Assembly: GCA_018667995.1 (NCBI GenBank)
Contig: JABIQT010000739.1
Coordinates: 1 to 15,214, forward strand
Direction: 5' to 3'
DNA from: Candidatus Latescibacterota bacterium
GTDB taxonomy: Bacteria > JAAXHH01 > JABIQT01
Length of the DNA: 15,214 nt
How positions within the stretch are numbered: the first letter of the stretch is position 1; every line of letters begins with the position of its first letter. The notes beneath the pieces are model-generated. The model had not been told where the DNA came from. It was given only the letters and a program-made list of their open reading frames with translations, and did not search any database. Position numbers and translations under genes: made by a program. Positions 7,726 through 15,214 of the stretch are shown in pieces.

Positions 7726-8502
7726 ATGTTTCAGTATGAACAGTGTGCCTTTACCGAGTTGGCATCATTTGATGCCTATCTGGCGTCTCTTTCGGCACCG
7801 ATAGAGTCGTTCATGGAGGACCATTTCCTTGCGTCCGCCTGCTATCGAATCGTGATCAATGATGAAGATTGCGGCTCTTTTGCTGTGCACGAAGACTGCC
7901 TGCTGACTCATTTCTATCTTGTGACTCAAGTCAGGCGGTACGGACAGCTCATATTCCAGAGAGTTCTGAAGGAATTCAAGATAACAGCCGCCTTAGTACC
8001 AACCTGTGATGAGTTTTTTCTGAGTCACGCGCTCGACACTGATGCGGACATTAAGCGGCAGGCCTATTTTTTCGTAGACGGAGGTGATCCGGATCCACCA
8101 GAGATCTACGATGAAATGATATTTCGTCGTGCCGTGCCATTTGATACCGGGGGGATTGGGGAAATCAGTGGCACTTTTGTCGACGATCTCGATGCGCGGA
8201 TCCGAAACGGTCAGGTTCATGTAGGACATCACAATGGCGTTATGGTCGCCGTAGGGATGGTCTTGCGCGATGTGCTGCTCGACCAGCATGCGAGCATCGG
8301 CATGTTCACCCACGTTGATTATAGAAAAATGGGTGTAGGCACCTGTACCATTCTGTATCTGAAACGGATATGCAAGAGTAGGGATCTCGTTCCGCTGGCA
8401 GGTTGCGGCTATTCGAACATCGAATCTAAAAAGACTTTGGAAGCTGCAGGGATGGTTACGTCCACACGGTTACTAAGGTTTGAATTTGGACCAATAGAAT
8501 GA
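7726..8502 (+). CDS. GNAT-family N-acetyltransferase, two-domain type
   Basis: This 258-aa protein has a C-terminal GNAT fold (about 134-253). The acetyl-CoA pyrophosphate-binding motif is YRKMGVGTCTI (199-209: Arg200, Gly203, Gly205), and the closing strand-helix NIESKKTLEAAGM (231-243) is typical of the family, where the Asn and the Gly-aromatic end sit near the cofactor. Residues 1-130 are acidic and lack the motif; they may be a degenerate GNAT half, as in other tandem GNAT proteins. The start ATG has GGGAG six bases upstream. Its stop overlaps the start of glpD in ATGA (8499-8502), so translation is probably coupled and it is the first gene of the operon. The acceptor is unknown: a metabolite or a protein such as GlpD are both possible, and neither is shown by the sequence. 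Confidence 0.82.
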   Translation: MFQYEQCAFTELASFDAYLASLSAPIESFMEDHFLASACYRIVINDEDCGSFAVHEDCLLTHFYLVTQVRRYGQLIFQRVLKEFKITAALVPTCDEFFLSHALDTDADIKRQAYFFVDGGDPDPPEIYDEMIFRRAVPFDTGGIGEISGTFVDDLDARIRNGQVHVGHHNGVMVAVGMVLRDVLLDQHASIGMFTHVDYRKMGVGTCTILYLKRICKSRDLVPLAGCGYSNIESKKTLEAAGMVTSTRLLRFEFGPIE

Positions 8503-10067
8503 ACCGTGATGCCCTGATTCGGAACTTGGACGATCGTCTTTGGGACGTCATTGTCATTGGCGGCGGGGCAACGGGTCTGGGCGTTGCTGTCGATGCGCAA
8601 TCCCGCGGGTATCGGACGCTCCTGCTAGAGCACTATGATTTCGCAAAGGCCACATCAAGCCGCAGTACGAAGCTCGTTCACGGAGGCGTGCGATACCTGA
8701 AGCAGGGGAATATCGCTCTGGTCACCGAGGCCCTTCGCGAACGGGGCCTGATGCGGCGAAACGCTCCCCATCTCGTGAAGAACCTGGCCTTCGTTGTTCC
8801 CCGATACAAATGGTGGGAGGGCCCTTTTTACGGCGTCGGCCTTCGACTGTATGACCGATTGGCCGGCGAACTAAACCTCAGCAGATCTCGCCAACTGTCT
8901 CGCGAAGAGACTATTCACCGCATCCCGAATATTGAAACAGAGCATCTTCTGGGTGGCGCGATGTATCATGACGCCCAGTTCGACGATGCCCGCATGGCCG
9001 TAACACTCGCGGCGACAGCCGTTGAAGAGGGCGCTACGGTCTTGAACTACATGCGTGTGACCGCGGTAACGAAATCGGAGGACTTCGTCACTGGTGTTCG
9101 CGCCGTCGACACGGAAACTGGTGATGAGTATGTTCTCCGTAGCAGAGCCGTTGTAAACGCTGGAGGGATATTCGCTGACAAAATTAGGCGGCTGGATGAG
9201 CCTGGTGCCGAGGCCACGATAACGACCAGTCAGGGCGTTCACCTTGTTCTCGACAGATCGTTTCTGGAGGGTGAGACGGCCATCATGGTACCCCAGACGG
9301 ACGATGGGCGGGTATTGTTTGTTATTCCATGGAAGGGCTGTGTCTTGGTCGGTACGACGGATACTCCCATGAACACGCCGGAGATCGAACCGAGGGCACT
9401 TGAGGAAGAAATAGGATTCATACTTAGAAATGCAGGACGCTATCTCTCTCGAAATCCCGGGAGGGACGATGTGCTGAGCGTGTTCGCTGGACAGCGCCCT
9501 CTTGTGGCGCCACAGATTCAGGGCGTACGTACGAGGGCCCTATCCCGGGAACACTCCGTAATGATAGCCGATTCAGGTCTGGTCACTATCATTGGTGGTA
9601 AGTGGACGACCTACCGCAAGATGGCCCAAGACACGGTTGACAGCGTGGCTCTAATTGCCGGCTTAAAAGAGAGGCCCTGCGCTACGGAGACTTTGAAGCT
9701 GTACGGGTGGGATGACAACGAAGCCCCTGATGAGTTTGAACACTTGAGCGTATACGGCTCTAAGCGTGTTCGGCTCCAGACATTGCTAGACAGTCACGAG
9801 TCGATGTCACGTTTGCTGCATCCGCGTCTGCCCTATGCGGCTGGCCAGGTGCTCTGGGCTGCTCAGCATGAAATGGCGCGGACCGTGGAGGATGTCCTTT
9901 CACGGCGCACACGCAGTTTGTTGCTCGATGCCGCCGCCTCAATTGAAGCCGCACCTCACGTGGCTGAATTACTGGCAGGAGCGCTCCAGCGGCGGGAGGG
10001 ATGGGTAAAGAAGCAGATATCGTCCTATGAATCGGTGGCCAAAGGCTATTTACCGTCCGTCTCGTAG
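8499..10067 (+). CDS. glpD: FAD-dependent glycerol-3-phosphate dehydrogenase
   Basis: The enzyme oxidises sn-glycerol 3-phosphate to dihydroxyacetone phosphate and passes electrons through FAD to membrane quinone. Of 522 residues, the N-terminus gives the Rossmann FAD site DVIVIGGGATGLGVA (16-30) with Glu44 for the ribose, then SSRSTKLVHGGVRYLKQG (53-70), which is diagnostic of GlpD. Further on are GTTDTP (285-290), SVFAGQRPLV (327-336, containing the substrate-side Arg) and GGKWTTYRKMAQDTVD (366-381). The helical C-terminal domain of the DAO_C type occupies about 393-510. Length is close to the usual 500-560. It starts inside the stop codon of the GNAT gene and lies 42 nt before the MBL gene. 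No glpK or glpF is in the window, so the glycerol-3-phosphate may come from lipid turnover or from uptake encoded elsewhere. Confidence 0.96.
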   Translation: MNRDALIRNLDDRLWDVIVIGGGATGLGVAVDAQSRGYRTLLLEHYDFAKATSSRSTKLVHGGVRYLKQGNIALVTEALRERGLMRRNAPHLVKNLAFVVPRYKWWEGPFYGVGLRLYDRLAGELNLSRSRQLSREETIHRIPNIETEHLLGGAMYHDAQFDDARMAVTLAATAVEEGATVLNYMRVTAVTKSEDFVTGVRAVDTETGDEYVLRSRAVVNAGGIFADKIRRLDEPGAEATITTSQGVHLVLDRSFLEGETAIMVPQTDDGRVLFVIPWKGCVLVGTTDTPMNTPEIEPRALEEEIGFILRNAGRYLSRNPGRDDVLSVFAGQRPLVAPQIQGVRTRALSREHSVMIADSGLVTIIGGKWTTYRKMAQDTVDSVALIAGLKERPCATETLKLYGWDDNEAPDEFEHLSVYGSKRVRLQTLLDSHESMSRLLHPRLPYAAGQVLWAAQHEMARTVEDVLSRRTRSLLLDAAASIEAAPHVAELLAGALQRREGWVKKQISSYESVAKGYLPSVS

Positions 10068-10097
10068 TTCCAGCCGAATAACATTTGTGCGTACACA

Positions 10098-10103
10098 AGG
10101 AGG
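10098..10103 (+). promoter_or_regulatory. Strong ribosome binding site of the MBL-fold gene
   Basis: AGGAGG lies six bases before ATG 10110, the best Shine-Dalgarno in this operon, suggesting high translation independent of glpD. Confidence 0.8.
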
Positions 10104-10109
10104 AGAAAT

Positions 10110-10961
10110 ATGATTAGAACATTCTTTATTACTGTCTGTAGCACTGTATTGTTGACCGCTACACCGGTGCTTGCACAGAATGCTGCCGTTCGAGCTATAA
10201 CGAGTGTGCAGGGCGATCTCTACAGATTTCAGAACAATAACCACTTTTCGGTTTTCCTGGTCACGTCAGAGGGAGTGATCGCAAGTGACCCTATCGATAG
10301 GGAAGCTGCGCTGTGGCTCAAGCAAGAAATCCAGGCCAGATTCCAACAGCCCGTCAAGTACCTTGTTTATAGCCACGATCATAGGGATCACATTTCGGGC
10401 GGCGAAGTTTTCGACGAGGCAGTGGTCGTGTCACACGTGGGAACTAAAGAAAAGATCATTGGAGAACAGCGCCCGACTGCGTTACCGGACTTGACCTACT
10501 CGCAGACGATGACGATAGAGCTGGGTGGAAAGACAGTTGAGCTTATCCATGCGGGTCGAAATCACTCCGACAACAGTACCGTGTTGTTTTTCCCAGAGGA
10601 ACGAGCGGTATTTGCGGTGGACTTTATTTCCGTCGACCGAATGCCCTATCGAACGCTCAATGATTCCAATATTCCCGACTGGTTCGATTCGATGAAAATG
10701 GTAGAGGCGCTGGACTTCGACATCATGCTACCCGGGCACGGAGTTGTGGGTACAAAGGCGGACGTCACAGAACACAGGATGTACCTGGAGTTGCTCTATG
10801 CTACCGTGCTAAAGGGCGTTCGGGCGGGGCAGGGGCTTGAGGCCATGATCGAGCAGGTACGATTTGATCAATACGATCACTTCGAGCAATATGAGTCGGC
10901 TTTGCCTCTCAATATTCAGGGAATGTATCGCATGATAACTGCGAACCGGGTCGGCAACTAG
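10110..10961 (+). CDS. Secreted metallo-beta-lactamase-fold hydrolase
   Basis: A Sec signal peptide (Arg3, hydrophobic 5-19, predicted cut at PVLA|QN, 22/23) puts the 283-aa product in the periplasm or outside. The mature part is an MBL-fold metal hydrolase: SHDHRDH gives His89, His91, Asp93 and His94; GRNHSDN gives His152; FAVDF gives Asp171; and LPGHG gives His210. All ligands for a two-metal site are present. Within the superfamily it is closest in look to the subgroup found beside quinoprotein systems and Sox genes, rather than to true beta-lactamases; the C-terminal region 215-283 is helical. The substrate is unknown. It follows glpD by 42 nt with its own strong Shine-Dalgarno and converges on the MFS gene, whose stop is only 7 nt away, so there is no room for a separate terminator. 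Confidence 0.9.
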   Translation: MIRTFFITVCSTVLLTATPVLAQNAAVRAITSVQGDLYRFQNNNHFSVFLVTSEGVIASDPIDREAALWLKQEIQARFQQPVKYLVYSHDHRDHISGGEVFDEAVVVSHVGTKEKIIGEQRPTALPDLTYSQTMTIELGGKTVELIHAGRNHSDNSTVLFFPEERAVFAVDFISVDRMPYRTLNDSNIPDWFDSMKMVEALDFDIMLPGHGVVGTKADVTEHRMYLELLYATVLKGVRAGQGLEAMIEQVRFDQYDHFEQYESALPLNIQGMYRMITANRVGN

Positions 10962-10968
10962 AGCCGAG

Positions 10969-12210
10969 TTATGGGGCCCGCAACTCCGCAGTAGATTTAT
11001 CCAACCTCACGCCGTGGAGTAGAATCAGTCCGATGGCAAAGAGTACTATGACCGAAAGTATCGCGGGGCGTTGGCTTCCCATGGCGCGCGAGACTTCACC
11101 AAAGAGTATGGGCCCTCCGATGGCTGCGGACTTCCCCACCATGGCATAGAGTCCGAAATACTGGTTCTCTTCGCCTTCTGGTATAAATCGCGAGTATAAC
11201 GCTCTTGACGCAGCTTGAACGCTCCCAAGACCCAGGCCTGCTACAATACCTACAATCCAATATTGGGTTTGCGTCTCCACGAAGTAGGCGGCAGTGACCA
11301 CGCAGCACCAAAGTATGAGAGAGCAGACTACGACGAATTTGGGGCCCTTTATATCTGTGGGTTTGGCCATTACGATTGCACCGAAAAGCGCGGAGAACTG
11401 TACCACAAGAAATAGCATAACGAGCTGCCCAGTTTCCATTCCAAGGGTAGTTGCGGCGAAAATCGACGAGAAGACCAGCACCGTCGTCACGCCATCCTCG
11501 TAAAAGAGATAAGCCAGCAGGAACCGTCTGGCGGTCGGGCGTTTCCAGAGTCGGCCGAGCAACGTCCAGGCTGACTCGAATCCCTGTTTGGCGGCACTGC
11601 CGAGACTCGCGGTTTTGCTTGTAGTCTCAGGTAGCCAGAGGAAAGCGGGAATAGAAAAGAGCGCAAACTGGGTAGCCACAAGGATCCAGATCGGATTAGC
11701 TTCGAAGGGATCCGTGAAAGAATAAGCGGCCAACAATGCCACGATGGAACCGGCGTATCCGGTGGCATAGCCCCATCCTGAGATTCTTCCTTGCATCGGT
11801 GTTATGGCGATCTGAGGCAGGTAGGCATTATAGAATACCATCGCTCCTTCCATACCAATATTAGCCAGCGTGGCCAATACGAATCCGGTGACCACCATCC
11901 CGGGTTCCAGAACTGTAAAACCAACCACCATCAGGATGGCAAGCCAGGTATAAGTTATCCACAGACGTTTTCTGAGCCCTCCCGCATCGGCTATCCCGCC
12001 CAGAAGAGGGGACGAAAGCGCCACGAATAGCATAGAAACCGAGCTGACTCTACCCCACCACACGTCCCCTAGTCCCGTCTCATTGCCGACAATATGACTG
12101 GTAAAGTATGGACCGAAGATCGCTGTCACGATGACTGCCGAATATCCTGAATTTGCAAAATCGTACAGGCACCAGGATGCGATCTGTTTTCGTTCGGTAG
12201 TCATTCGCAT
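10969..12210 (-). CDS. MFS transporter, UMF1/Atg22-like family
   Basis: The 413-aa protein has about twelve hydrophobic helices. The start TERKQIASWCLYDFANSGYS is the hallmark of the UMF1 family (Atg22-like), which always carries a W-x-x-YD-x-ANS-x-Y segment before the first helix. Later features fit: GLRKRLWI in the loop after helix 2-3, NAYLPQIA (about 128-135), SRALYSRFIPEGEENQYFGLYAMVGK near 335-360, and two six-helix halves. The start is either ATG 12210, ten bases after a GGGG, or ATG 12204, which overlaps the ATPase stop in ATGA; only two residues differ. It is the last gene of the sugar ABC operon. The cargo is unknown: yeast Atg22 exports amino acids, but bacterial members are mostly unstudied. 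Confidence 0.9.
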   Translation of the reverse strand: MRMTTERKQIASWCLYDFANSGYSAVIVTAIFGPYFTSHIVGNETGLGDVWWGRVSSVSMLFVALSSPLLGGIADAGGLRKRLWITYTWLAILMVVGFTVLEPGMVVTGFVLATLANIGMEGAMVFYNAYLPQIAITPMQGRISGWGYATGYAGSIVALLAAYSFTDPFEANPIWILVATQFALFSIPAFLWLPETTSKTASLGSAAKQGFESAWTLLGRLWKRPTARRFLLAYLFYEDGVTTVLVFSSIFAATTLGMETGQLVMLFLVVQFSALFGAIVMAKPTDIKGPKFVVVCSLILWCCVVTAAYFVETQTQYWIVGIVAGLGLGSVQAASRALYSRFIPEGEENQYFGLYAMVGKSAAIGGPILFGEVSRAMGSQRPAILSVIVLFAIGLILLHGVRLDKSTAELRAP

Positions 12211-13691
12211 TTCGAAGGCACCCCTGTCATAAGTCGCATGACACTGTCCTGATCTGCGTTCTGGCGTGAGAGTTCCCCAGCGATTTCTCCGTTGCGGAGC
12301 ACCAGAATGCGAGTGGATAGATTCAAAATCTCAGATAGTTCGCTGGAGATTAGGATAATACTGCTACCTTCTGCCGCCAACCTATCCAGAAGGGCATGCA
12401 TTTCTGCCTTCGCTCCCACGTCTACTCCTCTTGTAGGCTCGTCTACAATCAGAATACGGCAGTTTGCTGCCAGCCATCGAGCAAGAACGAGTTTCTGCTG
12501 ATTTCCACCTGACAGCCCAGCAGTCGGCGCCGCCGGGCTTGGAGTCCTGATTCGTAGACCTTCTATATACTGCACTGCCAGGGATTCCTCAGCGGCCGTG
12601 CGAATCCATCCAAAGTTCGACATTCGTTGAATTGTGGGCAGGGCGATGTTTTCCTGAACACGCATGGACAATACGAGGCCATAGCGCTTACGGTCCTCCG
12701 GGACAAATCCCATCCCTTCTGACATGGCGTGGACCGGGTGGCGGATATGTACTTGTTTGCCATCTATATAAATCCGTCCCGTAGCAGCTGGATCCAAGCC
12801 AAATAAGGCACGTGCAACTTCGGTCCTACCGGCACCGACCAAACCTGCCAGGCCTACAATCTCACCACTCTTAAGGGAGAACGAGATATTATGGAATTTG
12901 TCAGGACTCGCTAAATTTTGAACTCGCAGCATCTCGTGCCCTGTCGGTGCTTCTATATGAGCGGGGAAATAGGCATCCAGCGATCTACCTATCATCATGC
13001 TGATCAACCGATCCTTATCCATATTCTCTACGGGATGCGTACCCGTATGTTTTCCGTCCCTGAGTACGGTCACTTCGTCGCACAGTCGAAATATCTCATC
13101 CATGTCGTGAGAGATATAGACACAGGTCACGCCCTGAAGCTTTAGGAGTTCTATTTGCTCGAAGAGCCGTTCGGCTTCAACATGGGATAAACTGCTAGTC
13201 GGCTCATCAAATACGATGATACGGGCACCGTTCCCCATGGCGGCAGCGATCTGGACCATCTGCTGTCTGCCGATGGAGAGTTCACCCAGACGTTGGTGAA
13301 CCGAGATATCTGGATCTATGGCAGACATCATCTCTTCTGCTTTTGCAGTAAGGCTATTCTGCTTAACGAACGTGGCAGACGACGGTATTTTGCCCAGACA
13401 CAGATTTTCGGCAATCGACAGATTGTCGCAGAAAGCCAATTCCTGGTGGACTATACCAATTCCTATCTGAAGGGCAGCGAAGGGGGTTTCTAAGCGTACC
13501 GGCATTCCCTCAACGAATATCGTCCCCTCATCCAGTTTTTGTACGCCAGCCAGGATCTTTCCGAGCGTGCTCTTGCCGGCCCCATTTTCCCCTACTACAG
13601 CATGGCAGCTTCCAGATTTTATGCTGAAACTAACGTCCTGAAGGGCGGTTACGCCAGGATAGTGCTTGGTGACGTTGTGAAACTGGATCAT
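12201..13691 (-). CDS. Sugar ABC transporter ATP-binding protein, CUT2 type
   Basis: This 496-aa protein is the twin ATPase of a RbsA/XylG/MglA-like importer. The first domain has GENGAGKST (34-42), LSIGRQQ (138-144), IIVFDEP (158-164) and SHD at 194-196, with an intact Walker lysine (Lys40). The second has GLVGAGRT (283-290), where Arg replaces the Walker lysine, LSGGNQQ (393-399), ILIVDEPTRGVDVG (413-426) and ISSE in place of the switch histidine. Such a hydrolysis-impaired second half is normal in CUT2 ATPases. A clear Shine-Dalgarno is not visible before ATG 13691, which begins 18 nt after the binding-protein stop, so it may be translated by coupling. The gene overlaps the MFS gene downstream. 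Confidence 0.95.
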   Translation of the reverse strand: MIQFHNVTKHYPGVTALQDVSFSIKSGSCHAVVGENGAGKSTLGKILAGVQKLDEGTIFVEGMPVRLETPFAALQIGIGIVHQELAFCDNLSIAENLCLGKIPSSATFVKQNSLTAKAEEMMSAIDPDISVHQRLGELSIGRQQMVQIAAAMGNGARIIVFDEPTSSLSHVEAERLFEQIELLKLQGVTCVYISHDMDEIFRLCDEVTVLRDGKHTGTHPVENMDKDRLISMMIGRSLDAYFPAHIEAPTGHEMLRVQNLASPDKFHNISFSLKSGEIVGLAGLVGAGRTEVARALFGLDPAATGRIYIDGKQVHIRHPVHAMSEGMGFVPEDRKRYGLVLSMRVQENIALPTIQRMSNFGWIRTAAEESLAVQYIEGLRIRTPSPAAPTAGLSGGNQQKLVLARWLAANCRILIVDEPTRGVDVGAKAEMHALLDRLAAEGSSIILISSELSEILNLSTRILVLRNGEIAGELSRQNADQDSVMRLMTGVPSKCE

Positions 13692-13709
13692 CAGGCGTCG
13701 AGTTTGCGT

Positions 13710-14702
13710 TTAGTATTCATCGGGAACATCCGTGAATCCCCAATCTCGCAGCTGTTGGGCCCATTCAGCGAGGTTCTCGTTGGTTACTTTAACGAGCTCC
13801 ATGGGATTGATTTCCTGAACATCCATCCGGAGATGAACTTTGTTGACTATGGTTTCTACGGATACGTATCCCCACAGGTAGGTAGGCTGCGCCCATAGGA
13901 CCGGAACCACGCCCTGTTTTACATAGGGAAGTTCTTGGGGTAGGGCATCCACAGAGACCACGGTCATTCTTTCTTGATCGATGTCCGTGAGTAGCGTCTT
14001 CGTGAATAAAGCCCATCCGCCGACCATAGCCCATCCATTCACCGCCGGATAGGCATTGTTCACACGTACTACCTCGGCAGCGGCATCCTGCGGAGTTTCT
14101 ATGTGGTAGAATGTGTCAATGATGTTGATTCCTGGATATTTGGCTGCTTCCTGCTTCACGCCCTCTACCCGTTTCCTCAGATTTGGCGCGTTCTGATTTC
14201 CGGCAAGAATGGCAACGCTGCCCGTACCGTCCATCTGTTTCGATAGCTCCGCCATGACGAGTTGGCCTGTCTTCAGATCATCTACTCCGTAGTAAGCGAA
14301 CCGTTTGGAATCCGGGGCATCACTATCAAAAGTCATAACCGGCACCCCGCGGTCAACGGCATCGTTAATCGCACCCGTCACCTTCGCGGCATCAGAGCAG
14401 GAAATCAGGATCACGTCAGCGCCCTCGTTGACGGCCTGTGCGATACGCTGTGCCTGTATCTGCCCATCTTCGGTGGGAGGTGTCCGCCAGTCTATTATGA
14501 TATCAATATCATGCTGCTTCGAGAGGATCTCTGCTGCTGCTTCCGCGCCGGTACGTGCAGACAGAAACACCGGATTAGTCGAGCTTTTCGCAATCATGGA
14601 GATGGTAAGTGTTTCTGGCCTGTCGGTCGCCTCTTCTTTTGCTCCGCAACCGAGACCTATCAGAACATAAAGTGTAAGTAATAAGCTTGCGCAGATTCTC
14701 AT
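13710..14702 (-). CDS. Periplasmic sugar-binding protein of CUT2 ABC transporter
   Basis: The 330-aa product belongs to the periplasmic binding protein 1 / LacI-like fold (Peripla_BP_4). The N-terminus is a signal sequence ending LIGLGCG, with Cys19 the probable lipidated residue; the -3 residue is Gly rather than the usual Leu, so the lipobox is imperfect. Family landmarks are TISMIAKSSTNPVFLSARTGAEAAA (33-57), the DGQIQAQRI hinge region (79-87), GADVILISCSDAAKV, GVPVMTFDSDAPDSKR (119-134) and GTGSVAILAGNQNAPNLRKRVEG (159-181). The aromatic-rich TYLWGY (274-279) near the end fits a sugar site. GGGAG lies nine bases before ATG 14702. The ligand is probably a pentose or hexose, but the sequence does not say which. 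Confidence 0.95.
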   Translation of the reverse strand: MRICASLLLTLYVLIGLGCGAKEEATDRPETLTISMIAKSSTNPVFLSARTGAEAAAEILSKQHDIDIIIDWRTPPTEDGQIQAQRIAQAVNEGADVILISCSDAAKVTGAINDAVDRGVPVMTFDSDAPDSKRFAYYGVDDLKTGQLVMAELSKQMDGTGSVAILAGNQNAPNLRKRVEGVKQEAAKYPGINIIDTFYHIETPQDAAAEVVRVNNAYPAVNGWAMVGGWALFTKTLLTDIDQERMTVVSVDALPQELPYVKQGVVPVLWAQPTYLWGYVSVETIVNKVHLRMDVQEINPMELVKVTNENLAEWAQQLRDWGFTDVPDEY

Positions 14703-14753
14703 AGCAGTGAGCTCCCGCCTGGAAAATGATCCATATATACACCTCGCGTTAAT

Positions 14754-15214
14754 TTAATGTTGACCGGCAAGTCTGTTGGCTGTAAGACGTTGGTTCAGCT
14801 GATCCAGAACGACTGCTATGATGATAGCACCGCCGATGATAATCCACTCGTAGTTCTGATCAAAATGAAGCGTTCGGATCGATTGCCGGATCAGGACTAT
14901 CAACATCGCCCCGAGCATAGCGTTAACGGCGCTGCCGCGGCCACCGGTAAGACTAGCGCCTCCAACGACGGCCGATGCGATTACATAGAGCTCGTATCCA
15001 GTTGCATCCACACAGGATGCCGATCCGTAATAGCTACTGCCGACAAAGGCGGCCAGGCCGGCGGTCAGGCCGGAGACTACGTATACCCCGATCAATATCC
15101 GACCGATTCGCAAACCAGCGTATCGACTCGCTTCTATGTTACCTCCTACCGCGAATATGTGCCTTCCCATCACGGTGCGCGACAGGTAAAGGGCTCCCGC
15201 GCCAGTTACAAGAA
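14754..15214 (-). CDS. CUT2 ABC transporter permease, 5' partial (RbsC-like)
   Basis: The C-terminal half of a RbsC/XylH-like permease is visible: about 153 residues. In-frame sequence continues through the right edge (LVTGAGALYLSRTVMGRHIF), so the true start lies outside. The conserved signature that follows helix five or six is present: MGRHIFAVGGNIEASRYAGLRIGR, then SGLTAGLAAFVGSS and ELYVIASAVVGGASLTGGRGS. This pairs with the ATPase and binding protein next to it, and is the most upstream gene of the operon that can be seen. It ends 51 nt before the binding-protein start, a region with no terminator. Confidence 0.93.
   Translation of the reverse strand, partial: LVTGAGALYLSRTVMGRHIFAVGGNIEASRYAGLRIGRILIGVYVVSGLTAGLAAFVGSSYYGSASCVDATGYELYVIASAVVGGASLTGGRGSAVNAMLGAMLIVLIRQSIRTLHFDQNYEWIIIGGAIIIAVVLDQLNQRLTANRLAGQH

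Noticed and set aside
10962-10990. Hairpin between the convergent MBL and MFS genes (GAGTT/AACTC)
   Set aside because: The stem is only 5 bp, lies partly inside the MFS coding end, and has no T-run on either strand.
12563-13898. Several 60-120-codon frames opposite the ABC genes
   Set aside because: They are fully inside clear coding genes and carry no motifs of their own.

Overview
The window looks like chromosomal DNA from an uncultured, non-enteric bacterium with roughly 50% GC. It carries the housekeeping gene rho, together with accessory genes of kinds often seen in marine or soil lineages that break down carbohydrates: a DUF6785/DUF6784 OPT-like membrane protein, an enolase-superfamily sugar-acid dehydratase, a CUT2-type sugar ABC transporter and a UMF1-type permease. 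A Latescibacterota/Poribacteria-like source is a guess from gene content; nothing in the window fixes the phylum. I see no rRNA, tRNA, CRISPR array, insertion sequence or phage gene.

Layout. (1) Positions 1-5437, plus strand: the 3' part of a large polytopic membrane protein, a soluble GAF-PAS histidine kinase, a 640-nt non-coding leader, and a compact rho gene. (2) Positions 5438-6013: a C-rich stretch without a convincing gene. (3) Positions 6014-7427, minus strand: a two-gene unit in which a small unrecognised 88-aa protein precedes a DgoD-like dehydratase. (4) Positions 7428-7725: a divergent intergenic region with a good sigma70-like promoter facing right. (5) Positions 7726-10961, plus strand: a GNAT protein overlapping glpD by ATGA, then a secreted metallo-beta-lactamase-fold protein. 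(6) Positions 10969-15214, minus strand: in transcription order a CUT2 permease (cut by the window edge), a periplasmic sugar-binding protein, a double-ABC ATPase and an MFS/UMF1 permease overlapping the ATPase gene.

How the genes fit together. The right-hand operon should import a monosaccharide or related polyol, with an extra permease of unknown cargo attached. The DgoD-like enzyme would dehydrate an aldonic or uronic acid, and GlpD would feed electrons from glycerol-3-phosphate to quinones, so the theme of the right two thirds is uptake and oxidation of small carbohydrates. The kinase has no response regulator in view. The points that stand out most are the long, C-rich and G-poor regions on both sides of rho, which would suit Rho-dependent autoregulation, the absence of clear intrinsic terminators in the intergenic regions, and the small conserved-looking protein before the dehydratase. 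I found no clearly new multi-gene defence or mobile system.
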